Assembly (NCBI RefSeq): GCF_019956555.1
Contig: NZ_JAHBDQ010000008.1
Span: 62,001 to 126,000 of the forward strand
Length of the DNA stretch: 64,000 nt
Source: Pseudomonas sp. A-RE-19
Lineage (GTDB): Bacteria; Pseudomonadota; Gammaproteobacteria; Pseudomonadales; Pseudomonadaceae
Direction of reading: 5' to 3'
Notes under the pieces: model-generated
Database searches by the model: none
Told to the model about the DNA's origin: nothing
Seen by the model: only the letters and a program-made list of their open reading frames with translations
Part shown: one piece after another, positions 57,846 through 64,000 of the stretch
How the letters are laid out: each line of letters opens with the position of its first letter
Numbering within the stretch: position 1 is the first letter of the stretch
Position numbers and translations under genes: made by a program

Positions 57846-57935
57846 CAGAAGATTCTGATTCGGTGTTTGGCGGTAGGCCTGTGAGGGTTCTGACGCTATG
57901 CTTTGGCGTCTCCCTCACTGCTGAAAGGATTCGCC

Positions 57936-58334
57936 ATGCAGTTCTCGTTTCGCACGCTGTCGACGTTCACCGCCGTCCTTTGTTTTCTGCTGGCGCTGGT
58001 CTGGGGTTTGATGCCCCAATGGTTGCTGGCGATCTGGAGTATCGAGTACTCGTCCGCGGCAGGTTTTGTCGCCCGGCGCAGTGCGGTGCTGTTCGCCGCG
58101 TTGGGGGTGATGTTTTATCTCGTGCGGCAGGCACCGCCCTCGGCGGCGAGAAGCGCGATGTGCAGCGGCTTTATGGTGGGGTGTTTCGGCTTGGCGGCAC
58201 TGGGCTTCGGCGAATGGCTCAATGGTCAGGCCGGGCCGGGTATTTTGTTGGCGATTGCGGTGGAGTTGGCACTGGGCCTGGGGTTTATCCAGACCCGGCG
58301 CGTGTCGGTCGAACTGGGTGAAACGGCCGGTTAA
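57936..58334 (+). CDS. Small four-helix membrane protein
   Basis: 132 residues with four predicted membrane segments (FTAVLCFLLALVWGL, SAVLFAALGVMFYLV, GFMVGCFGLAALGFG, GILLAIAVELALGLGF). AAAGGA precedes the ATG at 57936. No family was recognised. Its stop overlaps the stop of the convergent DUF1652 gene. Confidence 0.75.
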   Translation: MQFSFRTLSTFTAVLCFLLALVWGLMPQWLLAIWSIEYSSAAGFVARRSAVLFAALGVMFYLVRQAPPSAARSAMCSGFMVGCFGLAALGFGEWLNGQAGPGILLAIAVELALGLGFIQTRRVSVELGETAG

Positions 58335-58600
58335 TGGGCTTTTGACTTTGGACAGAACAGCTGGCTGTGCGTGCTATGCGCAAGGTCGGTGCGTAACTCG
58401 GCGATCAGATTGTTGATCTCCCTACATCCATTGAGGCGTTGAGCATCTATGCCGGTAACAAACAGGTCCAGATGGTCAGTCTCAACGTCCGAATACACCT
58501 TGACGGTCATCGACAGGTCCGGCGACAGCGTGCATTGGCAGCGTTTCGGGAGAAAACTGCTTTCAACGATATTGCGTAGTTCCAAGGCAGAAAGAAACAT
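58331..58600 (-). CDS. DUF1652 protein
   Basis: 89 residues starting MFLSALELRNIVESSFLPKRCQC, the DUF1652 hallmark, followed by LSPDLSMTVKVYSDVE and LDLFVTGIDAQRLNGCREIN. It is a small cytoplasmic Pseudomonas family of unknown function. The start at 58600 has GAGAGGG upstream; the frame is open further out. Convergent overlap by four bases with the membrane protein gene. Confidence 0.85.
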   Translation of the reverse strand: MFLSALELRNIVESSFLPKRCQCTLSPDLSMTVKVYSDVETDHLDLFVTGIDAQRLNGCREINNLIAELRTDLAHSTHSQLFCPKSKAH

Positions 58601-58992
58601 GGCCACCCTCTCGGTAGTGTGCGATTGCCAATCGAAAATCAATGTCGGTCGGAGCTCAAATCGCCCGTTCTTTTTCTTCCGTGCGGGCCTCATCGTTCCA
58701 ACGTCCGACCGCTTTCTTGTTTCAGCGCTGACTCAGTGGGAATCGTGGTCAGCTCAAGACAGCTTCAGCATAAAACATGCCCAGAATTTCGCCCTGCGGC
58801 TCGTCGGCCAATCAAGGGTTTAACGAAGCAGGCAACACATCGCGTCATGCAAAATGCAAGAAAGGACTGTTTTCGATACCTGCATTTTGCAACCCATCTC
58901 TGATGGCGGGTTTGCATTGACCGAGGACGACAGTGAAAATGCGGCCCATCTATTCAGTATCCGCTGACCCCGCACACACGCAAGGAGGCATC
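58601..58992. other. Intergenic region with inverted repeat
   Basis: About 390 bases. GCAAAATGCA (58849-58858) and TGCATTTTGC (58881-58890) form an inverted repeat with a 22-base loop, upstream of ecotin. No gene is supported. The hairpin could be a terminator remnant or operator. Confidence 0.5.
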
Positions 58993-59475
58993 ATGGGTGC
59001 TTTGCCGCTTAACACGACCGTCGGGCTGATAGTTGCCGTTCTGTCGTCCGTAACCCAGGCTGCGACCCTCGAAGACGTCGCGCCCTATCCCAAACCTGAG
59101 AGCGGTTTTACCCGCCAGGTCATTCACCTCGCCCCGCAACAACAGGAAGACGGCTATCAAGTCGAGATCCTGGCTGGCAAGACCCTGGCCGTCGACTGCA
59201 ACCGTCAGCGTCTGGGTGGCAGGCTCGAGGAAAAGAACCTCGAGGGCTGGGGCTACCCGTTTTACCGGCTGGAAAAAGTCACCGGTCCGATGAGCACGCT
59301 GATGGCCTGCCCGGATGGCCAGCGCAAACAAGACTTCGTACCGGTGGTCGGTGACGGTTTCAGGCTGCGTTACAACAGCAAGTTGCCGATCGTGCTCTAC
59401 GTGCCACAGGACGTCGAAGTGCGTTACCGAATCTGGTCGGCGTCGAGTCAGGTCGAGAAAGCCGCTCAGGAATAA
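58993..59475 (+). CDS. eco: Ecotin, periplasmic serine-protease inhibitor
   Basis: 160 residues: signal peptide (to about TQAA, residue 24), then the ecotin fold with [27 protein letters not shown] and [13 protein letters not shown]. The reactive-site Met104 sits in STLMAC, equivalent to Met84 of E. coli ecotin, and Cys69-Cys106 would form the usual disulfide. [14 protein letters not shown] is the C-terminal secondary site. It dimerises and blocks chymotrypsin-like proteases such as neutrophil elastase. AAGGAGG precedes the ATG at 58993. Twelve bases after it ends, the convergent dehydratase gene ends. Confidence 0.93.
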   Translation: MGALPLNTTVGLIVAVLSSVTQAATLEDVAPYPKPESGFTRQVIHLAPQQQEDGYQVEILAGKTLAVDCNRQRLGGRLEEKNLEGWGYPFYRLEKVTGPMSTLMACPDGQRKQDFVPVVGDGFRLRYNSKLPIVLYVPQDVEVRYRIWSASSQVEKAAQE

Positions 59476-59487
59476 CCAGTCCAGCCC

Positions 59488-60489
59488 TCACGCCAACGCG
59501 GCACGCTCGGCCACATGCCGCAAACTGTCGAAATTGATATTTGCGCCGGAATCGATGGCCACCAGGGTCTGCCCCCGTGCGCCGGTTCGTGCCACGTACT
59601 GCTTGATCCCGGCCACAGCCAAAGCGCCGGAAGGCTCGGTGATCGAGCGAGTATCGTCGTAGATATTCTTGATGGCAGCGCAGAGTTCGTCATTGCTGAC
59701 GGTCATTACCTCATCGACGCAAAACCGGCAGACCTCGAAACCGTGGGCGCCGATCTGAGCGACGGCCACGCCATCGGCAAAGGTGCCGACGCTGGGCAGG
59801 ATAACCCGCTCACCGGCCTGTAATGCTGCCTGCAAACAGGCGGAATGTTCTGACTCGACGCCGATGATGCGAACTTCAGGGCGCAGGTATTTGACGTACG
59901 CGGCGATACCGGCGATCAAGCCACCCCCGCCCACCGGAACGAAGATCGCATCCACCGGCCCTTGATGCTGGCGAAGGATTTCCATGGCGACGGTGCCCTG
60001 CCCCGCGATCACGTCCGGGTCGTCGAAGGGCGAGACAAAGGTGCGACCGGTTGTCCGTGCCAGGTCCAGCGCATATTCCAGGGCAAACGGAAAACTCTCG
60101 CCATGCAGCACCGCATCGGCACCCCGACTGCGGACACCCAGCACCTTCAGTTCCGGCGTCGTGCAAGGCATGACGATGGTTGCGGCGATTCCCAGTTCAC
60201 GGGCCGCCAACGCGACGCCCTGGGCATGATTGCCCGCCGAGGCGGTGATCACGCCACGTGCCTTCTGTTCATCGCTCAGGTGCACCAGCTTGTTGTAGGC
60301 GCCGCGGATCTTGAAGGAAAAGGTCGGTTGCAAATCTTCACGCTTGAGCAGGATCTGATTGCCCAACGCCTCGGACAAGGCTGGTGCCGCTTGCAACGGC
60401 GTGCGCACGGCGAGTTCATACACCGGCGCGGCGAGGATCTTTTTCACGTAGTGCTCAAGCAAGCTCTGCTGGGCGGGGGTGCTGCTCAT
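59488..60489 (-). CDS. Catalytic-only threonine/serine dehydratase (IlvA-like)
   Basis: 333 residues: the PLP-dependent fold II catalytic domain only. SFKIRGAYNK contains the PLP Lys60, SAGNHAQGVALAA binds the substrate carboxylate, VGGGGLIAGIA the PLP phosphate, and IDSGAN lies near the end. Biosynthetic IlvA is about 500 residues with C-terminal ACT-like regulatory domains, which are absent here, so it should not be feedback-inhibited by isoleucine in the usual way. It deaminates threonine to 2-oxobutanoate (and serine to pyruvate). GGAG precedes the ATG. Control appears to act at the transcript: an ilv-type attenuator lies about 150 bases upstream. Confidence 0.88.
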   Translation of the reverse strand: MSSTPAQQSLLEHYVKKILAAPVYELAVRTPLQAAPALSEALGNQILLKREDLQPTFSFKIRGAYNKLVHLSDEQKARGVITASAGNHAQGVALAARELGIAATIVMPCTTPELKVLGVRSRGADAVLHGESFPFALEYALDLARTTGRTFVSPFDDPDVIAGQGTVAMEILRQHQGPVDAIFVPVGGGGLIAGIAAYVKYLRPEVRIIGVESEHSACLQAALQAGERVILPSVGTFADGVAVAQIGAHGFEVCRFCVDEVMTVSNDELCAAIKNIYDDTRSITEPSGALAVAGIKQYVARTGARGQTLVAIDSGANINFDSLRHVAERAALA

Positions 60490-60529
60490 GGTCGTCTCCT
60501 TTACGGTATCCGGGTTTACGCGGTCGGCG

Positions 60530-60600
60530 CAGGAGCTGCCGAAGGCTGCGATCTTTGCGTTTCAAGATCAAAAGATCGCAGCCCTCGCAGCTCCTGCCCC
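60530..60600. repeat. REP inverted pair inside the dehydratase leader
   Basis: AGGAGCTGCCGAAGGCTGCG and its near-complement lie between the attenuator terminator and the dehydratase start, so they are in the transcribed leader. Confidence 0.85.
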
Positions 60601-60641
60601 GGTTGCGTGTGCCCGGTAAGCTCAAACCCAGGAGACGGAAA

Positions 60642-60667
60642 GTAAAAACCCGCCTCTAGGGCGGGTT
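60642..60667 (-). terminator. Attenuator terminator of the threonine dehydratase gene
   Basis: On the minus strand: AACCCGCC, CTAGA loop, GGCGGGTT, then TTTAC. The left arm CCCGCC (60665-60660) can instead pair with GGCGGG (60695-60690) at the end of the leader peptide, giving the antiterminator. Confidence 0.85.
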
Positions 60668-60685
60668 GGGTGCTGCAGTCGTGAG

Positions 60686-60751
60686 CTAGCCCGCCAAATA
60701 AGGAATGGCGGTAATAATGCTTGGCTGGCAGCGCAATACGGTGGAAGTCAT
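60686..60751 (-). CDS. Attenuator leader peptide (Thr/Val/Leu/Ile-rich)
   Basis: A 21-codon frame, ATG at 60751 and TAG at 60686. It begins MTSTVLRC and ends IITAIPYLAG. Thr (three), Ile (three), Val and Leu codons, products and relatives of the pathway the dehydratase feeds, make up nearly half. CCGCC (60711-60707), inside the Ile-Ile-Thr-Ala codons, can pair with GGCGG (60695-60691) near its end. The same GGCGGG pairs with the terminator arm. This is the standard 1:2, 2:3, 3:4 layout. A ribosome stalled at the Ile codons would free GGCGGG and prevent termination. No ribosome binding site precedes the ATG, and the promoter predicts a leaderless start. Confidence 0.82.
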   Translation of the reverse strand: MTSTVLRCQPSIITAIPYLAG

Positions 60752-60757
60752 GGCTGG

Positions 60758-60786
60758 AAATTAGCCGGACGCTGATGGCAAGTCAA
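60758..60786 (-). promoter_or_regulatory. Sigma-70 promoter of the attenuator-dehydratase transcript
   Basis: On the minus strand: TTGACT (60786-60781), 17 bases, TAATTT (60763-60758), then CCAGCC and the ATG of the leader peptide. The expected start point is the A of that ATG. Confidence 0.8.
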
Positions 60787-60961
60787 CGGCCAATTTTCAA
60801 GGGCCGCCGTAGGCTGGCGATTCTGCTCATTGTCCCAAGGAAGGAAACCATGAAGTCTGTCGCCCTGCCCCTCATTGCTCGCGGGGGTTTCAACGCCGCA
60901 AGAACGCCATCGATGCCACTCAACAAGCTTGATTCAGGATTGTTGTGATTTTTCGATAGCT

Positions 60962-61060
60962 ATCGCGAGCAGGCTCGCTCCCACAGGGAGGGCTGCGCTG
61001 GACTCGGACCTTGGGGCAACCCGGATCAAAATGTGGGGGCGAGCCTGCTCGCGAAGGCGA
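60962..61060. repeat. REP inverted pair
   Basis: TCGCGAGCAGGCTCGCTCCC and the facing GGGGCGAGCCTGCTCGCGAA, about 50 bases apart, after the CorA-like gene. Confidence 0.85.
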
Positions 61061-61077
61061 TCTGACAGCCGCCAAAG

Positions 61078-62001
61078 TCACCTCGCCAGGCGCTTGAGGC
61101 CGATCACCATCACTCCCGCCCCCAGCATCATCACAGTCAGAAACAACGGATAGGAAATCCACCACGGCGTGCCGGCGGTCATCATGCTGAACTCGGACAT
61201 ACCGCCAATGCTCGCAATCAGGTTCAACGGCAGAAACACCACGTTGATCAACGTCAGTTTGCGCAGCAGGTTATTCATGCTGTTGTTCATCAGATTGCCC
61301 CGCGCGTCGATCAGCCCGGAGAACACCGTGGAGTAGATTTCCGCCTGCTTGTAGCACTGGTTGTTTTCGATGATCAGATCGTCGATCAAACCAATGGCTT
61401 CAACGCTGAAGTGTTCCTTCGCCGCATGATTACGCAGCCGGGTCAGGACCGCGCCGTTGCTGTGAATGGCGTTGATGTAATAGATCAGGCTTTCGCTGAG
61501 GTTGAACATCTGGATCAGATGCTGGTTCTGCATCGAGGCATTGAATTTTTGTTGCAACTCCCGGGCAACCATCTTGATCACCTTGAGGTGCCCCAGATAG
61601 TGGTGAATGTTGTTGAACAACAGGTCGAGCAACACATCCAGTGGCGTCTTCAGTGACTGCCGCGTGCCGAGGCCGCTGAGCGGCGAGTCGTCGGTGGCGA
61701 TCACCAGCAGACGCCCCGGAGAAAACAGCAAGCCGCAGGACGACACCTCGAAGGCCAGGCTCCCACCGCCGGAGTAGTTTTCCGGGCGCTTCCAGATCAG
61801 GAACAGATTGTCGGGGTGGAACTCGATGCGCGACACCTCGTCGGGGTCCAGGGCCGAGGCCAGAGCATGTTCATCGAGCTTGAAATGGCTGTGCAACAGA
61901 TCCCGTTCGGGCGCATCGGGGTTACTGAATAGCATCACGTCGGCGTCTAGCCGTTCGACCGCTTGCAGGGCGCCGTGGCTCAGCTCAAAACTCTTGATCA
62001 T
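61078..62001 (-). CDS. CorA-family divalent cation transporter with altered GMN motif
   Basis: 307 residues: a large cytoplasmic N-terminal domain and long helix (YLGHLKVIKMVARELQQKFN), then two C-terminal membrane segments (TLINVVFLPLNLIASIGG and WWISYPLFLTVMMLGAGVMV). The CorA selectivity signature after TM1, normally GMN, reads GGMSEFSMM here, i.e. GMS. Loop residues differ from the classical Mg channel, so the ion or direction of transport may differ. The start at 62001 (MIKSFELSHG) is chosen for alignment; 17 more codons are open upstream inside the rimK-like gene. It follows that gene by seven bases, so they are one operon. Confidence 0.85.
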   Translation of the reverse strand: MIKSFELSHGALQAVERLDADVMLFSNPDAPERDLLHSHFKLDEHALASALDPDEVSRIEFHPDNLFLIWKRPENYSGGGSLAFEVSSCGLLFSPGRLLVIATDDSPLSGLGTRQSLKTPLDVLLDLLFNNIHHYLGHLKVIKMVARELQQKFNASMQNQHLIQMFNLSESLIYYINAIHSNGAVLTRLRNHAAKEHFSVEAIGLIDDLIIENNQCYKQAEIYSTVFSGLIDARGNLMNNSMNNLLRKLTLINVVFLPLNLIASIGGMSEFSMMTAGTPWWISYPLFLTVMMLGAGVMVIGLKRLAR

Positions 62002-62008
62002 CGGCCGC

Positions 62009-63595
62009 TCACCACGCCTGGCCGCGGCGTTTGAGCTCCAGCCGACGGACAAACTCTTCCAGCACCAGGGAATACAAATCGTCCTGCAAGTAGGCGTCTT
62101 CGATGCCGGCGTCCATGTTCGGGTTGTCGTTGACTTCGATCACCACCACTTTGTCGCCGGACTGTTTGAGGTCGACGCCATAGAGACCGTCGCCGATGAG
62201 ATTCGCGGTTTTCACCGCCAGTTCAACCACGGCTCGCGGTGCTTCATGAACCGCCAGGGTGCGGCATTCGCCGTTGATGTCCAGGCCTTTGGCCTTGTGG
62301 TTGTAGATCTGCCAATGGCCCTTGGACATGAAGTACTGGCAGGCAAAGATCGGTTTGCGGTTGAGCACGCCTATGCGCCAGTCATATTCGGTGTAGAAGA
62401 ACTCCTGAGCCAGCAGCAACACCGAGTGCTCGAACAGTTCGGCAGTCGCCTCGAGCAAGGCTTGCTGGCTTTCGACTTTAATGACGCCCTTTGAGAAACA
62501 ACCGTCGGGGATCTTCAGCACCAGTGGAAACCCCAGGCGCTCACCTACCCGCTCGAAATCTTCCGGTCGTTCCTTGTAGAGGATTTCAGTGGCGGGCATG
62601 CCCAGTTGATGGCTCTTGAGCAAATCCGTCAGATAGACCTTGTTGGTGCAGCGCAGGATCGACGCAGGGTCATCCATCACCACCAAACCTTCGCTCTCGG
62701 CTTTTTTGGCGAAGCGGTAGGTGTGGTTGTCGACGCTCGTTGTCTCGCGAATCAGGAGCGCGTCGTACTCGGCGATTCGGGCGTAGTCCTTGCGTTCAAT
62801 CAGCTCGACGTCGATGCCTAGTGTCTTGCCGACCCTGACGAAGTTGTCCAAAGCCTTGGGATTGGAGGGCGGTAATGCTTCTAGCGGATCGTGCAGAATG
62901 GCCAGGTCATAACGGGCCAATCGCCTGGAGCGCGGCATGCGCCAGATCTTGCGACTGAAACTGTCGAGTGCATTAGCGAACTGATCCTCCTGATCTTCAC
63001 GCAACTTATGCAAGGCGCCAAACTTTACACCTTCGATGTGCCAACCGTTAGTTCGACGAAACTCAACTAGCAATATAGGACAAGGGAAAACCTCGAATAA
63101 CTGTCGGGCCAGATCCTGTAATGGCTCGATCGAGGTTTTTCCAAAGTACAGTGTCAGGGTAAACCCTTCGGTATCGCTGTAAAGGTGATTGCTTAGGGCC
63201 TTTTCCAGGGTTCTATCCAGATCATCCAGGGCCAGCCCATACAGGGATTTGCGGGTCAGTTCGCTGATGGTCCGCACCGTCGGAATAACCTTGTGCCCCC
63301 GCGCTTCGGCCAGCAGCGAGCAGTAATAACCGTGCCCGAGGTACTTGTAGCTGCGACACAGGTTGATCACCTGAACCCGTTTGCCCTGCTCGTTGTCGCG
63401 GGCCTGTTCGAGGTATTCCTGGGCGGTGACGATGTCTTCACTCGGAAAGTAGGAGGCCCAGTCTTCCTTGCGCTCGACGATGATCATCAACTGGCTGGAA
63501 GTTCTGATCGAGCCATTTAAATAGTTTGCAGAAGTTATTGCTGTTGGCAACTTTTGCTCAGATACTTCGCGCCAATGACCTTGTACCGCTGACAT
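62009..63595 (-). CDS. RimK-like ATP-grasp ligase with N-terminal RLAN domain
   Basis: 528 residues. The N-terminal half (about 20-190; LMIIVERKEDWASYFPSEDI, RVQVINLCRSYKYLGHGYYC) matches the RimK-like ATP-grasp N-terminal domain, and the C-terminal half is a RimK ATP-grasp: LVLKIPDGCFSKGVIKVES (nucleotide Lys), LLAQEFFYTEYDWRIGVLN and VVIEVNDNPNMDAGIED (metal-binding Glu-Asn). Such enzymes join an amino acid, often glutamate, to a peptide or metabolite. The start at 63595 (MSAVQGHWREV) has GGA upstream. Its neighbours are a CorA-like transporter (same operon) and a divergent GNAT gene. The substrate is unknown. Confidence 0.87.
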   Translation of the reverse strand: MSAVQGHWREVSEQKLPTAITSANYLNGSIRTSSQLMIIVERKEDWASYFPSEDIVTAQEYLEQARDNEQGKRVQVINLCRSYKYLGHGYYCSLLAEARGHKVIPTVRTISELTRKSLYGLALDDLDRTLEKALSNHLYSDTEGFTLTLYFGKTSIEPLQDLARQLFEVFPCPILLVEFRRTNGWHIEGVKFGALHKLREDQEDQFANALDSFSRKIWRMPRSRRLARYDLAILHDPLEALPPSNPKALDNFVRVGKTLGIDVELIERKDYARIAEYDALLIRETTSVDNHTYRFAKKAESEGLVVMDDPASILRCTNKVYLTDLLKSHQLGMPATEILYKERPEDFERVGERLGFPLVLKIPDGCFSKGVIKVESQQALLEATAELFEHSVLLLAQEFFYTEYDWRIGVLNRKPIFACQYFMSKGHWQIYNHKAKGLDINGECRTLAVHEAPRAVVELAVKTANLIGDGLYGVDLKQSGDKVVVIEVNDNPNMDAGIEDAYLQDDLYSLVLEEFVRRLELKRRGQAW

Positions 63596-63687
63596 AGTGA
63601 TTGATCCATTGAAGAACAAGACCATTCCTATTAAGCACGAACTTTTTTGAAAGTCCCGTTTCGTTACGCAACTTTTACGGTGGTCAT

Positions 63688-64000
63688 ATGAATTCTGTTT
63701 TTCGCTTGGCGGTCGTTGAGGACATACCGGCACTGCTGGCACTCGAACAGCAATGTTTCACCACGGACCGGCTCAACAGTCGCAGTTTTCAATGGATGAT
63801 CACTCGGGCCCACGGGCAACTGTTGGTAGCCCAATGCGGCGAGCAATTGGTGGGCTATGCGGTGGTGCTGTTCCACCGGGGCACTTCATTGGCGCGCCTA
63901 TACTCGATTGCGATAGCCCTTGATGCTCGCGGCAATGGGCTGGGCAAGCAATTGCTCGAACGTGTCGAGACCTGCGCCATTGAGCATGACTGCGCCTACC
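63688..64000 (+). CDS. GNAT acetyltransferase, cut by window edge
   Basis: 104 residues visible. FRLAVVEDIPALLALEQQCF and LYSIAIALDARGNGLGKQLL form the start of a GNAT domain, with the acetyl-CoA loop R-G-N-G-L-G. The ATG is at 63688, 92 bases from the divergent RimK-like gene. In Pseudomonas the protein at this position often continues into a C39-peptidase-like domain, which cannot be seen here. It probably modifies the same peptide-like substrate as the ATP-grasp ligase. Confidence 0.82.
   Translation, partial: MNSVFRLAVVEDIPALLALEQQCFTTDRLNSRSFQWMITRAHGQLLVAQCGEQLVGYAVVLFHRGTSLARLYSIAIALDARGNGLGKQLLERVETCAIEHDCAY

Noticed and set aside
60850..60948. Short plus-strand frame of 32 codons after AAGGAAGG
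   Set aside because: A good ribosome binding site but a very short product with no family. It lies upstream of and opposite to the attenuator promoter, and may be the stub of a lost gene. Not enough to call.

Overview
The window looks like a chromosomal segment of a Pseudomonas of the fluorescens group. Evidence: a complete mannitol operon (mtlR-mtlEFGKDYZ), a MexEF-OprN efflux operon with MexS/MexT, Pseudomonas small families (DUF2790, DUF1652, DUF3077/DUF6124-like), and many inverted REP-type repeats of the two or three kinds common in this group. No rRNA, tRNA or CRISPR array was seen.

Layout. 1-3.3 kb: an edge-truncated unknown gene, then the divergent pair mexS/mexT. 3.3-4.3 kb: a graveyard with an internally deleted phage-type integrase and the tail of an AraC regulator. 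4.5-14.9 kb: a sugar locus (LamB-type porin, second-type pgi, LacI repressor, ribose/fructose-type ABC transporter, P-loop sugar kinase, fructokinase) controlled from a divergent intergenic region holding two large GCGCTTGCGCAAGCGC palindromes. The fructokinase is a second mtlZ that still carries the last codons of an mtlY upstream, which marks a recombination scar. The genes fit uptake of fructose (or a fructose-like sugar), phosphorylation to fructose-6-P and isomerisation to glucose-6-P for the Entner-Doudoroff route. 15-22 kb: secreted cupin, then mexEF-oprN behind a MexT-type box. 22-27 kb: AaeXAB-like efflux set and a TPR protein. 27-35 kb: a hybrid-kinase/CheR/response-regulator cluster, divergent from a response regulator and a glycosyltransferase. 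35-36 kb: PI-PLC-like enzyme. 36-46 kb: mannitol regulon. 46-57 kb: a type VI secretion (T6SS) effector island: intact VgrG, PoNe-like DNase and PoNi-like immunity protein, then a decayed second VgrG core fused to a Tle1-like (DUF2235) lipase and three tandem 672-bp DUF2931 lipoprotein copies. 57-64 kb: small Pseudomonas proteins, ecotin, a catalytic-only threonine dehydratase preceded by a classical attenuator with a leader peptide, then a CorA-like/RimK-like/GNAT cluster.

How it works together. Mannitol enters through MtlEFGK, is oxidised by MtlD and the fructose is phosphorylated by MtlZ; the island at 4.5-14.9 kb adds direct fructose-type uptake and a Pgi. MexT probably controls mexS and, from 13 kb away, mexEF-oprN. 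The T6SS island records replacement of one effector cassette (lipase plus lipoprotein immunity) by another (DNase plus immunity) through recombination in the conserved vgrG core.

Most notable: the ilv-type attenuator at 60.64-60.79 kb, whose predicted promoter places the transcript start on the A of the leader-peptide ATG; the vgrG cassette displacement; and the mtlZ duplication scar bounding the sugar island.
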